Made by a program: the position numbers and the translations under genes
Shown: positions 1 to 10,730 of the stretch, piece after piece
Layout of the letters: each line of letters begins with the position of its first letter
Position numbering within the stretch: position 1 is the first letter of the stretch
Notes under the pieces: model-generated
What the model was told of the DNA's origin: nothing
The model's input: the letters and a program-made list of their open reading frames with translations, nothing else
The model's database searches: none
Source: Setomelanomma holmii
Taxonomy: Eukaryota > Ascomycota > Dothideomycetes > Pleosporales > Phaeosphaeriaceae
Direction of reading: 5' to 3'
DNA: 64,000 nt
Assembly: GCA_010015745.1 (NCBI GenBank)
Contig: ML978250.1
Location: forward strand, 1 to 64,000

Positions 1-510
1 TAGGCCCTGCTCTTGAGTAGCCATCTTGTACTCTGCTGGTCCTAAGTCGCTGTGGGTAGCGCGCTAAGTCGTTAATCAGTTAAACAACAGACGTGTCGTT
101 CAACAAGGTCAATAGCCTGTTGTCGTAGGCTATATGTGTGTCGTGTGAACGCAGTAATAATTGAAGGCTTCCGGGCTCATAACTGTAACGGTACAAAAGG
201 AGGGGAGGGACTGCGCTGAATTAACTATCTGAGGTGGGCGGAGCTACATATATAGACTGCCGCACATGAGCTATCCCAACTTGTACTAGAGTAGATCTGG
301 GCAAGGCCCAAACCGTTACAATATCACTTGGAAATAAGTGCTAACACATGTATCAGGTTCCAGACCAACGAGAAGTCGCCACTGACCAATTTAGTCTTGC
401 CTAGCCGCGATCTCAGCCCTGATGTGAAGAAGAAAGAAGGAATTGCTGCTTTCCTGAGTGGATCTAACATCACCTCAAAGTACAAGAGCCTCCGAGGAGA
501 CACTCATCTG
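1..510. other. 5' flank, no complete gene recognised
   Basis: No convincing coding region ends or begins before about position 295. From 295 to 510 the frame of the next gene is open and protein-like, so this stretch may hold an upstream exon of that gene, but no in-frame ATG lies there. Confidence 0.4.
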
Positions 511-2516
511 ATGCGCGTGTCTATCAAATCTCCGTTGAATACGTGGTCATTGTCGCTGCCGAAGAACCTCAAGCTCGCAGAACTTTGGGAGCTAGCATTC
601 CGCCTGACCAAGGGGCGTTACACTAGCTTCGAGCTGCAGCACAGGAACGCTTGTCTCCCTTCATCCCAGCAGGTCATCAATGCGGCGATCAACCCAGATC
701 ACACGATCTTCATCACGCCTGTCGATGCCAAAACCAAGTCAACGCCCACAAGTGGCAATGAAGAGCTCTGCCTCGTAAAGGTCTACGATCGGTCATTTTA
801 CCACATAGTTGTTTCATTTTGGGAGCCCAAGAATACTACGCGCTCGGTCAGCTCTGCGGTATTCCATTACTATCGCGCAAGGTTCTTGCTGATCCCTGCA
901 ACCCCTGTGGAGAGTCCTTTTGTACTTTGGACCAAGCTTCGTGACGTCGGCGACGGTCAACTCAACGGATCTACAATCGACGGAGCGTGGGAGCCACTGT
1001 CTGGCTACTTCACAAGCGAGAACGCCACGGGTGTGTTGACTGAAGAATCTTGCGTCGACAAGAGTGACAATACGGGCGATTGTGGCCTAGCAGCCTCGCG
1101 CCGCAACATCAATGGCTCGCAACCACTGGTCTTCAAAGTAGCTCTCGCAGGCCCGCCATCTTCAGAGAAGAAGCGGCGCAACAATCTGAGTCGCCTTGAC
1201 GTTCTCAAACACATGTTTGATGCCTTCATCAATCGTCTGCTACCTTACAGCTTCCAGACGCATATCGGTTTGATCACATTCGGCACCAAGGCATCTGTGG
1301 CTCAGGCAATCACAAATGCTGTGGAGAACTTCCGTCACAAGCTCAACAACATGCAAGCAATTGGGGATACAGCTACATGGGACAGTAAGTCGGCTTCATA
1401 TTCATTTGTCACAGCACTTACCAGATTACAGGTATCGCTCTCGCTCAAGATCAGCTCCAAGCATACGCTGAGAATTACCCCAACGCCAAGTTACGTATTG
1501 CTTGTATTAGCGACGGCGAGGACAACAAGTCTCAGCAGAGCGTAAATTTCGTTGCGTCAAGACTGTTGCGCCAGAACATCACCCTTGACTCGTTCTGTCT
1601 TGGCGATGCTCGCAACGAGGACCTGCAGACGATGTCCTATCTGACGGGCGGCTACACATTTGAGCCAAAGACTTTGGAAGAAGCCATGGCCATCTGTGAG
1701 CTGGAGCCCGTGCTATCCTTTCTAGAGCGACTTGAGTCAGCTGAGTCTGACAACGGTCTCGAGCAGGGTAAAGACCATTACTTCCGTAACACCTTCCGCG
1801 CCACTCCTTCGCTGTTTCACTTTTACGCCGCTGGCGACGAGGTTGTAGTTGATCACGTCAACGGGGATGTCTGTCCAGAGCGTAAGCGGCATCCGCAACT
1901 AGCAGATGACTTCGTGGAGCTCGGCGCCTTCGCGAGACATTCTACTCACAATCGTACGGATGGAAACCTACGCCTCAACCGAATCCAATCCGAGATTCGC
2001 AACTCTGGCGCGAATCGGCATCCCAACTATGATATCTACATCTGTGAGCAGAACATGGGCCTCTGGAAGATTGTCATGCAAGGTAAGTCCTTCTGCCACC
2101 CTTATATGCATTCAACTTTCTGGCTATTTCCAGCATACTGATATGTCACAGGTCCTCCGAAGAGCACTTATTCAGGCGACACATTCCTGCTGTACATTGA
2201 AATGGGAGCCAACTACCCCATGTTTGCTCCTACCGCTCGGTTCTCGACTCCGATCTGTCACCCCAACAACAACCGCCACGGTCGCATTTGCCACTCGATC
2301 TTAGACCGTAATTGGACGGTACACACTAGCAACAAAGATCTTATCGACAGCATCTACTTGCTGCTGCTAGTACCCGAATTCAGCGACCCCATCAACACTG
2401 TCGTTACCCTGAACTACCGTTGGGATGAAGTGCAGTTCAAGGAGGAGGCGCAGAAGCATATCCAGAAGCATGCGAGCAAGTTGCGTGCGGCATGGCGCGA
2501 GGAGATCTTAGGCTAG
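511..2516 (+). CDS. Ubiquitin-like / vWA / E2 (UBC) fusion protein
   Basis: Three exons (511-1384, 1432-2082, 2152-2516) with introns of 47 and 69 bp give 629 codons in frame. Residues about 5-70 look like a ubiquitin-like fold. A von Willebrand A domain follows, with the QTHIGLITFG strand and the CISDGEDNKS motif; the usual DxSxS metal site near its start is not visible. The last 150 residues are a ubiquitin-conjugating (E2) core: HPN at 545-547, GRIC with the predicted catalytic Cys555, then a conserved Trp and the LLLVPEFSDP helix region. The protein should act as an E2 carrying its own ubiquitin-like and vWA docking modules; substrate unknown. The start is uncertain: the frame stays open upstream to 295 without an ATG, so an earlier exon may exist. 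The next gene is convergent. Confidence 0.8.
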
Positions 2517-2850
2517 GGACCTTTGGTTGAGGGTATGGGTGCAGTGAATGTGCGCGCTACGTAGCGCAAGAGCGGTCTCTTAGCTAACTACCTAGTTTCA
2601 TCACATTATTCGAGACGTGATAGTCTCTCATACCCGATGTGCTCTTGAGCTCTTGTGAATTGTGAAGGTTTCGTAGAAGAATGTGCAGTTCCACACAAAC
2701 ACACCTCCTGTCTAGCCTCAGGGGCTTGTCATGATGAATGTGAAATTTTGTGCAACATATGCGTATGAGATTTTCCATTGTCCTGTAGATTCGAGCTGAT
2801 TGTACTGCCAATAGCTCGTCATAGCTTGCAGACCACACACTCCATCACAT
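2517..2850. other. Intergenic, convergent 3' ends
   Basis: About 330 bp between two convergent genes. I see no gene or repeat here. Confidence 0.5.
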
Positions 2851-4581
2851 CTACTGCGACCTAGATCGCCGCCATCCCACAGGGGTAGATATTCCCATCT
2901 CCGCCATGCCGTTCACATCCTCCCCATCACCGCCCTCCTCACTAACCTGCGGCGTTCCCTCCCGAATTGCAGCAAGCAATTCCTTCTGACCCTCCGTAAA
3001 TACCATCCCACTCCGTCGAGCCGCGCCCGCGCCATAGCTAATGCCCCGACCTCGTGCTGCCGCTGTTTTAGCTGCATGTGATGGGTCGAGCAATTCGCCA
3101 GAGATGGGGTTCGAGAGACGAATGGGTGGTGAGGGCGGAGTTTCGAATGGTGTGAAGACATCGTGATATATCCAGGACAGAATTTCGGAGTGTTGGCGCT
3201 TATGTGATGAGGTATGGAGTTTGGGTTGGAGATCTGAAGTGAGCTTTTCGCCGGCGTTGTGGGAGAGGGGGCGTGGTCGTGCTTGTGGACGAGGATGAGG
3301 GACTTGCAAATGTGGGTTGGGTTCTTGCTCTTCGTTGCTCGAGCTTGCTTGAGATCGTGGTGTTGTTGGTTGTTCGTCCTTCTCTGGTGGCTGCTGGTAG
3401 TCCAGGGGCTGGGTCCGAGCAAGTGTAGCGACCTTGCGGGCGAGCTTGTTGTTGGATTCATGTAGCTTCTCCAAGTCATAACGGAGGCTCGTGACCTGTG
3501 CGCGGAGTTGGTGATTCTCTTCCATCAGTTGAATGCCATGCTTTGGCGCGCGTTCAGCATCGTTCAAGTCTTGTGCTGGCTGCGCATCTGGTGGGGATGA
3601 CGGCGGCGTCATCAAGCTCAGTGCTGGCACATTCTGCTGCATGCCATAGCGATGCAGCGGTACATTACGCTCTAGTTGAATGACTTCATACATGTACTTC
3701 AGCTTGATGCCGTCCTTCACCTCTTTGGGCAAGTTCTCGTTTGTAGCCGCCGTGATGAGAGGCTTGTCAGACAAGAGATTGGCAGTGCGCGGCTCAATGA
3801 CCGCGTGGAAGAAGCCTCGAAGCCGCTTGAGCACGATCGCATGCCATACATTGTAGATCGTATTCTCCTCCGGCTTGAGGTGTGAAGCTAATTTGTGTAG
3901 TTCTTGCAATTTGGCTTGTACTTCTTGAAGCACTTCGATCTCAGGCTTGCCCTCCTTGGCTCTACTATTAACTATCGAAGCGATTGTTGAGAAATTCATC
4001 TTCACGGGATCTGCGAACTGGATGAGCAGGCTATGCACAGTGGACCGCTGGAGCTGCATGCGATCACATATCGCGTCAAGAACGACAAGATCGAGACCAT
4101 ATCCAGTGTCCATGGTCTTCGAGAACTTGGACAAAAAATCGCCCAGCGCAATCCAGCCGTGCATTTGCATAGGTTCAACGGCATCGTACCATGAATCTGA
4201 AGGTGTGGGAGACTCCACGACATCGTAGTAAAGCGCCCAGACGAGAAAGTTCGACAATTGGCGCGCGGTCAAGGAGTCGACGAATGCTTTAGCCAATTTA
4301 GATATCGTGGGCGGTGGCGAGGCGGGAGTGACTTGATGAGATGGCGGCGTCAGCATCTCGAATTCTGGTCCTCGGACGCGATGCTTTGCGACGAAGTGAC
4401 GAAGGCCGCCTGACATCAGACGATGCGCTGAGCGCCGCGTAGATGGAGACTCCAAAGAAGGGGTCATTGGATCTGATGATGGTGTTGCAGAAGTTGATCG
4501 AGACAGGCCGGACATGGACATGACGGACTTCTTCCGTTGGATGGTGAGTTTGAGGGGCGTCATGATTGATATGGTTGACAA
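2851..4581 (-). CDS. Unrecognised 576-residue fungal protein with coiled coil
   Basis: A single uninterrupted frame of 576 residues. The N-terminus is Ser/Thr/Pro-rich with basic patches. Residues about 95-310 form a predicted helical globular domain (KAFVDSLTARQLSNFLVWAL opens it). Residues about 345-390 form a short coiled coil (MEENHQLRAQVTSLRYDLEKL). The C-terminal third is Pro/Gln/Ser-rich and disordered. No catalytic motif, signal peptide or membrane segment is visible. I do not recognise the family. Length, composition and lack of internal stops support a real gene. The first Met (or Met7 of the same frame) is the likely start. It faces the E2 fusion gene. Confidence 0.7.
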   Translation of the reverse strand: MSTISIMTPLKLTIQRKKSVMSMSGLSRSTSATPSSDPMTPSLESPSTRRSAHRLMSGGLRHFVAKHRVRGPEFEMLTPPSHQVTPASPPPTISKLAKAFVDSLTARQLSNFLVWALYYDVVESPTPSDSWYDAVEPMQMHGWIALGDFLSKFSKTMDTGYGLDLVVLDAICDRMQLQRSTVHSLLIQFADPVKMNFSTIASIVNSRAKEGKPEIEVLQEVQAKLQELHKLASHLKPEENTIYNVWHAIVLKRLRGFFHAVIEPRTANLLSDKPLITAATNENLPKEVKDGIKLKYMYEVIQLERNVPLHRYGMQQNVPALSLMTPPSSPPDAQPAQDLNDAERAPKHGIQLMEENHQLRAQVTSLRYDLEKLHESNNKLARKVATLARTQPLDYQQPPEKDEQPTTPRSQASSSNEEQEPNPHLQVPHPRPQARPRPLSHNAGEKLTSDLQPKLHTSSHKRQHSEILSWIYHDVFTPFETPPSPPIRLSNPISGELLDPSHAAKTAAARGRGISYGAGAARRSGMVFTEGQKELLAAIREGTPQVSEEGGDGEDVNGMAEMGISTPVGWRRSRSQ

Positions 4582-5093
4582 ATGTGCTCGGTTGAGTTTG
4601 AGGTTGACTTGACTTTGATTCGTTGCGGTGGAAGTGTGGCAGACGGAATAATGTAGAGGGGCGACCTAGCTAGCGATGGGTGATTTGAAGAAGTAGGACT
4701 CCTGTGGCGGGCTGCTGTGAATGGAAATTGCGTTGGTTAAGCGGTCTCGTCAAGGCTGTGCGTTCACAAAGTGTCGCTCGAACACTGCTAGCAGTTGGGG
4801 AGAAGAGTAAATGCATCGCTGTCGTGCAAATAGGAAACAATGTAGTGAAGCACGACACTCAATACTGGTCTCACTTGCACCTAGAGCGTAGCGAAAGGCG
4901 ACCGCCATAGCAATCATGGTAGATATTGGCGTGCAATGGATGAGTTCGTCATGCCGCCGAGCGTTCATAGCCCAGTGGGCATTCTTCTACGTGACCTGCT
5001 CATGGCCCCGGTCACCTAGCCTCGAATTCCAGCTTTCGCATTTTTGCAAGTAGCAGCGAACAGGGTGTATTGCGATTTCTGGAACGATCCATA
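4582..5093. other. Intergenic, nothing recognised
   Basis: This is the upstream region of the coiled-coil gene, then the 3' side of the carrier gene. Only short overlapping open frames without similarity are present. Confidence 0.4.
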
Positions 5094-6265
5094 TCAGTCC
5101 TCTTCGTGAGCAAATTCTTCGTCGTCGTTGAAAACTTTCGGTAGATACAGCTTCGTGTTCTCATATACCACAAACGTGACAATCGTGGTCGGGATGACTC
5201 GTAACGTGTTGGGAATAACTCTGCGAGCGTGTTAGCAATTCCTCTAGCCCAACATCTTCCCTATCAACAGTCTTACCCCTTATAGAATGCCAAAAGTCCC
5301 TCATTCTTGTACGTCTTTCTTAACACATCCAGCAGCCCACTATACTGCTGCGCCGCATTATACTGCTGCATCCTCGCTCTTATCGGCTGGTATGGATACG
5401 TGATCGCGCCAGCCAGCAGCTTGCTTCCACCACTCATATACACATACTCCCAATTGCTCAGCTGGTCTTGGCCGCCCAGCTGCGTGCCTCTTACTTTCTT
5501 CATGTTCTCATATATACTGAATTGCACCGCTCCGTGCAGCACGCCAAGGGAAGAGGGTATAAAGCCTGCCCACAAGCCTTTCAACCCACGCGTTTCATAG
5601 ACATGTCGTAACCCGTATGACATTGTCTTGTATGCGGAAGGATGATTCGCGCCGCGCTCGAGCATGCGGGTTTTGACGACCCAGATGGGATTTGTACATG
5701 CGCCAGTCAGAAGACCTACAGCCCAGTCAGCCTTCAAATTATTTCACCCGAGACTTGGATAATAAAAAATGCACGCACCAGCAATTATACTCGCGGAAAA
5801 GAATTCCGCGCTTCCCAAGTGCTCACCCTTCTTCCTCCTACGCTGAAACGCCTCTTTCAAGTTCCCATAAAACAAGAAGTACAACCCCCATCCCAAGCTG
5901 TTGCCCAGCAAATTTGGCCAGAGCCCACGATAGAGCGCCTTCACGCCGCCCTCATCTTTCACCACATTGCGCAGTATACGAAACGAGTCACCCAGCTTTG
6001 AACGCCGCTGGGTATTGAGCTGAAGCCGATTCTTGAGCAAATCGAGCGGGTGTGCAGCGAGACATGAAACCACGCCTGCGCTGAATCCCGCTACGCTTTC
6101 TATCACGGAAGCTGAAAGGGTGGTCTTTGGTGCGGTTTGGCGTTTGCGTGCTTCGCTATTCGGCTCTACGGGTGGGAAGGCGCGGGGCATTGTGGGCGAT
6201 GGGGAATTGTTGCTGGAGGCGGGTGCATGCTGGAAGTGAAGGACGTTCGGCTGCAAGACGTGCAA
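5094..6265 (-). CDS. FLX1: Mitochondrial carrier, FLX1/FAD (folate)-type
   Basis: Three exons on the minus strand (6265-5779, 5715-5277, 5220-5094), introns 63 and 56 bp, total 351 codons in frame. Three mitochondrial-carrier repeats are visible: the first has AAHPLDLLKNRLQ, the second TNPIWVVKTRML, the third TYPYQPIRARMQQ. These are the PxD/ExxK/R-type signatures of the SLC25 family. The NPIWVVKTRM form is typical of the FLX1 FAD/folate carrier group, which moves FAD or folate across the inner mitochondrial membrane. The protein ends in an acidic tail. A start at Met26 (MPRAFPP) is also possible, since the first 25 residues are not carrier-like. FLX1 versus another close carrier is inferred from one motif. 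Confidence 0.85.
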
Positions 6266-6551
6266 TTTCTGCTTTCTTTCTATAATGTCATTGTAATTCC
6301 GGAGGAAAGTGAGACCGCATGGTGAGGTTCAAATTGGAGTGAATGGTATGGTCGGATGTCGGAGGTTGCATCTGACGGAGCTTGGGCGTAGAAGTAAGTT
6401 TCGCGTGGGGTGTACGTCATTGGCACATGGAAGCACCCGCGTCGTGGTGACATGCCATCTGACCATGGCGTCGCCAAGACATGGCATGCGCTAACTACTT
6501 GTAGCTATTAGTGGGGTACTTGTAGAATTAATTCTAAATTAATCCTGAATT
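6266..6551. other. Upstream region of carrier gene, left flank of transposon block
   Basis: Holds one arm of the outer 36 bp inverted repeat (6454-6489) and then AT-rich DNA up to the TA at 6551-6552. No gene seen. Confidence 0.5.
6454..6489 (+). repeat. Left arm of 36 bp inverted repeat flanking the transposon block
   Basis: The reverse complement matches 12589-12624 at 33 of 36 bases (core GACCATGGCxTCGCC and AGACATGGCATGC). The two arms bracket all the transposons between 6.55 and 12.57 kb. They may be the terminal repeats of a small older element that was later split by TA insertions; that is inference. Confidence 0.7.
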
Positions 6552-6626
6552 AACGTACTCCACGGGCGAGCTGCCCACCTTGCCAAGCCCCCACCAAAAT
6601 GTACCATCCCACACAGTAGGAACGCT

Positions 6627-8247
6627 ATGTCTCAACAACCTAACAAGCTACTAGCTTTAAAAGAAGCTCAATTACAGCTTGCAATTCACGCTATCAAACA
6701 AGACGCGACTCTCTCTGAACAATGCGCTGCAAAGATCTACGATGTCCCCTGAAGAACGCTTGCTAGCAGACGCGCTGGAATACTCTTTCGACGCAATTGC
6801 GCACCTTACTCAGCTAATCTTCGTCTAACTAAGGAGGAGGTGATTGTTCAGCATATACTTGACCTTGACGCGCGAGGATTTTCGCCCTAGCTTCCTGCTG
6901 TGAAGGATATAGCTAATCTACTGCACAAGGAGCGTGGCCAACGGCAAGTAGGCGTTAACTGGGCTAGGACCTTTGTCAAACATCGACCTGAGCTTCAAGT
7001 TAAGCTTAATCGCAAGTACGACTACAAGAGAGCTCACTGCAAGGATCCTGAGGTTGTACAAGGCTGGTTTAAGCTTGTGGAGAACACAAAGGCTAAGCAC
7101 GGTATTCTTGATGAGGATACCTACAACTTTGACGAGTCTGGCTTCATGATAGGCATGATATTGACTGCAGCAGTAGTCACAGGCTCTGAGCGTTGAGGGC
7201 GGCTGAAGATGGTACAGCAGGGTAATCAAGAGTGGACTACAGTAATCTAGGGTATCAACGCAACTAGATGGGCAATCCCACCCTTTGTCATCTTCCAGGG
7301 CAAGAACCACATCTCCGCCTAGTACCAGGAGAAGAATCTACCGTCTGATTGGGTTATTGCAGTTTCTGAGAACGGCTGGACGACAAATAAGCTTGGTCTG
7401 CAGTGGCTGAAGCACTTTGACACTCACACAAAAAAACGTACTGTTAACACAGTACGTTTGCTCATTATTGACGGCCACAAGAGCCACGACTCGCTTGATT
7501 TCCAGCAGTACTGCAAGGATAACAAGATTATCACTCTCTGCATGCATCCTCACTTGTCACACCTTCTGCAGCCTCTTAATGTGGGTTGTTTCTCACCGTT
7601 GAAGAAGGTGTATAGGCGCCAAGCTGAGAACTTAATGCGCAACTAGATCAACTACATCACCAAACTTGAGTTCTTGCTCTGCTTTATTGCTGCTTTTAAC
7701 GAGCTAATTAATAAAAGCAATATCCAGAGAGGCTTTTAAGGTGCTAGCTTAGTTCTACTTAACCTAGAGGCGGTGATATTAAAGATAGATATCCACCTTT
7801 GTACGCCTACACCACCTACCGTTGACAACGCTTCTTAGGAGTCGAAAACCCTAAGCAATACCCTAGAATTTGGGTCGCAATTGAAGCTAATTTGAGAGAG
7901 GATTCAGAGGCATGCAGATAGCTCGCCTACCTTAATTGTTGACTCTCTTAAAAGGCTCACCAAGGGCGCTGAGATGATGGCGCATTCCTTAGTGTTAATG
8001 CGCAACCAAGTCAAGGAGCTTCAGGCAGCTAACGAGGCCGCCTCACGCCGTAAATCACGCAAGAGAAAGCGTATACAGGCAGAGAGGACCCTTACGGCTG
8101 AAGAGGGCGTGCGCTTAACTACCTTGAAGGAGTTTGCAGCACGCAGTGATAGGAAGAAGGCAAAGAAGAGCGCGCGTGCTAAGGGCAGTGAGCCGACTCA
8201 AAGGCGCTGTGGACGCTGCAGCAAGGCTGGGCACAACTCGCGCACAT
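6627..8247 (+). pseudogene. Degenerate pogo/Fot1-like transposase, left arm
   Basis: From the ATG at 6627 one reading frame can be followed with several internal stops as far as about 7646. It shows an N-terminal helix-turn-helix (LQLAIHAIKQDATLSEQCAA), a CENP-B-like segment, then the DDD nuclease: NFDESGFMIG, LLIIDGHKSH, and LQPLNVGCF. The last motif normally reads LDVG, so the third catalytic acid has become Asn (a G-to-A change). A C-terminal basic stretch (RRKSRKRKR) and a zinc knuckle CGRCSKAGHN close the gene, and the knuckle is cut at the palindrome centre before its last Cys. The protein cannot be made or active. Confidence 0.85.
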
Positions 8248-8266
8248 ATCTCTTCTACTTGTTTAC
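8248..8266. repeat. Loop of the large palindrome
   Basis: 19 bases that do not pair, between CGCACAT (8241-8247) and ATGTGCG (8267-8273). This is the symmetry centre of the 3.4 kb inverted dimer. Confidence 0.85.
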
Positions 8267-9887
8267 ATGTGCGCGAGTTGTGCCCAGCCTTGCCACAGCG
8301 TCTACAGCGCCTTCAAGTTAGCTCACTGCCCTTAGCGCGCGCACTCTTCTTTGCCTTCTTTCTATCACTACGCACTGCAAACTCCTTCAAGGTAGTTAAG
8401 CGCACGCCCTCTTTAGCTGTAAGGGTCCCCTCTACCTGTAGACGCTTTCTCTTGCATGCTTTATGGCGTGAGGCGGCCTTGTTAGCTGCTTGAAGCTCCT
8501 TAACTTAGTTGCGCATCAACACTAAGGAATATGCTATTATCTTAGCGCCCTTTATAAGCTATTCAAGAGAGTTAACAATTAAGGTAGGCAAGCTATCTAC
8601 ATGCCTCTAAATTTTCTCTCAAATGAGTGTCGATTGCGACCTAAATTCTAGGGTGTTGCTTAGGGTTTTAGATACCCAAGCAGCGTTGTTGACAGCAGGT
8701 GGTGTAGGAGTACAAAGGCGGACATCCATCTTTGAAATCACCGCCTCTAAGTTAAGTAGAACTAAGCTAGCACCTTGAAAGCCTCCTTAGATATTGCTCT
8801 TAGTGATTAACTCCTTAAAAGCAGCAATAAAGCAGGGCAAGAACTCAGCTTTAGTGATGTAGTTGATCCTGTTGCGCATTAAGTCTTTAGCTTGGCGCCT
8901 ATATGCCTTCTTCAACAGCAAGAAACAACCTACATTAAGAGGCTGCAGAAGGTGCGACGAGTGAGGATGCATGCAGGGAGTGATAATCTTGTTCTCCTTG
9001 CAGTACTGCTAGAAATTGAGCAATTTGTGGCTTTCGTGGCCGTTAATAATAAGCAAACGTACTGTGCTAACAGTACGTTTTTTTGTATGAGTGTCAAAGT
9101 GCTTCAACCAATCTAGGCTAAGCGCATTTGTCGTCCAGCCATTCTCAGAGACCCTAATAACCTAATCGTGAGGTAGATTCTCCTCCTGGTACCAGGCAGA
9201 GAGGTGGTTCTTGCCCTGGAAGATGACAAAGGGTGGGATTGCCCACCCAGTTGCGTTGATACCCTGGATCACCGTGGTCCACTCTCAATTACCCTGCTGT
9301 ACCGCCTTCGGCCGTCCTCAACGCTCAGAGCCTATAAGTACTGCTCCAGTCAATATCATGCCTATCATGAAGCCAGACTTGTCAAAGTTGTAGGTATCCT
9401 CATCAAGAATACCGTACTTGGCCTTCGTGTTCTCTACAAGTCAGAACCAGCCTTGTACAGCCTCAGGATCCTCGCAGAGAGCTCTCTTGTAGTCGTACTT
9501 GCGATTGAACTTCACTTAGAGCTCAGGACGACGTTTGACGAAAGTTCTAGCCTAGTCGGCGCCCACCAACCGTTGGCTACGCTCCTTGCACAGTAGATTA
9601 GCTATATCCTTTACAGCAGGAAGCCGGGCGAAAATACTCGCGTGTCAAGATCAAGTATATACTGAATGATCACCTCCTCTTCAGTTGAACAAAGATTTGC
9701 TGAGTTGGGCACGCAATCGCGTCAAAACTGCTTCCTAGCAAGTCGGTTACTGACGGACTTTTGAGAGACGTTGTAGATAGCTGCAGCGCGACGTTGAGAG
9801 AGATTCGCGTCTTATTTGATAGCCAGAAGCGTAAGCTGTAATCGAGCCTCCTTTGAAGCTGGTAGATTGTGGTGTGGTTGAGTTATC
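8267..9887 (-). pseudogene. Degenerate pogo/Fot1-like transposase, right arm
   Basis: This is the inverted copy of the left-arm transposase. The minus strand carries recognisable MHPHSSHLLQPLNVGCF, with the same Asp-to-Asn change as the left arm, and the flanking frame is broken by stops. Its zinc-knuckle end meets the loop at 8266. The two arms differ by scattered substitutions, mostly transitions, as expected if RIP or drift acted after the inverted duplication formed. Confidence 0.8.
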
Positions 9888-9981
9888 GCGTTCATACTGT
9901 GTAGGACAGTAGATTTTGGTGGGGGCTTGGCAGAGTGAGCCACTCGCCCGTGAGGTACGTTATATAAGTCTATTAGTAATA

Positions 9982-10610
9982 ACGTGTTCTACCAGTAAGT
10001 TAAGTGGGCCAAACCAGTAAGCGGGCCACCCAAAAACCCACCAAAAATCGCAAAATCGACCCCTTGCAATCTCAACACTAGCGAGAGAAGTATACTTTAG
10101 ATTCTATACACACCTGTATATCTGTACTCTGAAGCATCTGTGAGCTTATAAAGACGTGAACGTAAGAATTATAATAGATAAAATAGACAACACGAAATTT
10201 CTTCAAAATTAGAGGCTAAAACAGGCTATTTCTCTTGAACTAACAGCTATTACTCTAGGATTCTGCAATAAGCATAAGATTCTATCTTAGTGTGAGGCGT
10301 ATTGTGAGCAGGCACTTGATATAGAACGAGGGTTGTATTGGGACGAATCCTTGAGGAGCAATCAAGGCTTCAGAGGAGGTGTTATACTACATAGCACGTG
10401 ACCCGTGAGCTCTTGGCCCTCGGTTGTTCCAGGGGAGATCCGTAGAATCTCCGTGATGGGCAAATGGTTGTGACACTTACAAACAATTTTTTTAAGTCTG
10501 AGACCTGAAACTTCGGTCATTGTTGAGATTGCAGGGGGTCGATTTGCGATTTTTGGTGGGTTTTTGGGTGGCCCGCTTACTGGTTTGGCCCACTTACTGG
10601 TAGAACACGT
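9982..10610. mobile_element. 629 bp MITE with long terminal inverted repeats
   Basis: The ends are inverted repeats of about 95 bp (9982-10078 against 10530-10610, differing by a few substitutions and small gaps). They start ACGTGTTCTACCAGTAAG and continue through a shared A-rich stretch to the GCAATCTCAAC region. TA lies at 9980-9981 and 10611-10612. There is no intact coding sequence inside. The first 13 bases of the terminus (ACGTGTTCTACCA) are identical to those of the Fot1-like element that begins immediately after, so that element family's transposase probably moved it. Confidence 0.85.
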
Positions 10611-10730
10611 TAACGTGTTCTACCATCGCGTAGGTCAGTTTCTGCCAAGAGCAGCTACTCTCTCATCAATACCAGATTTCCTGACAACAAAATGCGCAAT
10701 TATCTAACAGACAGGGCAGAATTCAGCTTG

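Larger units (their letters stand above)
6553..9960. mobile_element. Palindromic (tail-to-tail) dimer of a pogo/Fot1-like DNA transposon
   Basis: Two copies of one element lie in opposite orientation around a 19-base loop at 8248-8266. The outer ends match each other (ACGTACTCCACGGGCGAG at 6553, and the reverse complement ACGTACCTCACGGGCGAG ending at 9960), and TA flanks both outer ends (6551-6552, 9961-9962). Arm positions mirror around 8257 almost without net length change over 1.7 kb. At the centre both copies stop inside the transposase zinc-knuckle coding region, so neither keeps its 3' end or 3' terminal repeat. Both arms carry many stop codons of the CGA/CAA/CAG-to-TGA/TAA/TAG type. 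The whole looks like one 3.4 kb fold-back unit. Confidence 0.85.

Noticed and set aside
328..510. TTG at 328 as a start for the E2 fusion gene
   Set aside because: Fungal nuclear genes rarely start at TTG. The frame is open but a start here is not supported; the ATG at 511 or an upstream exon is more likely.
9982..10610. CRISPR-like or tandem-repeat array
   Set aside because: The repeated blocks are two inverted terminal arms of one MITE. There are no regularly spaced direct repeats in the window.
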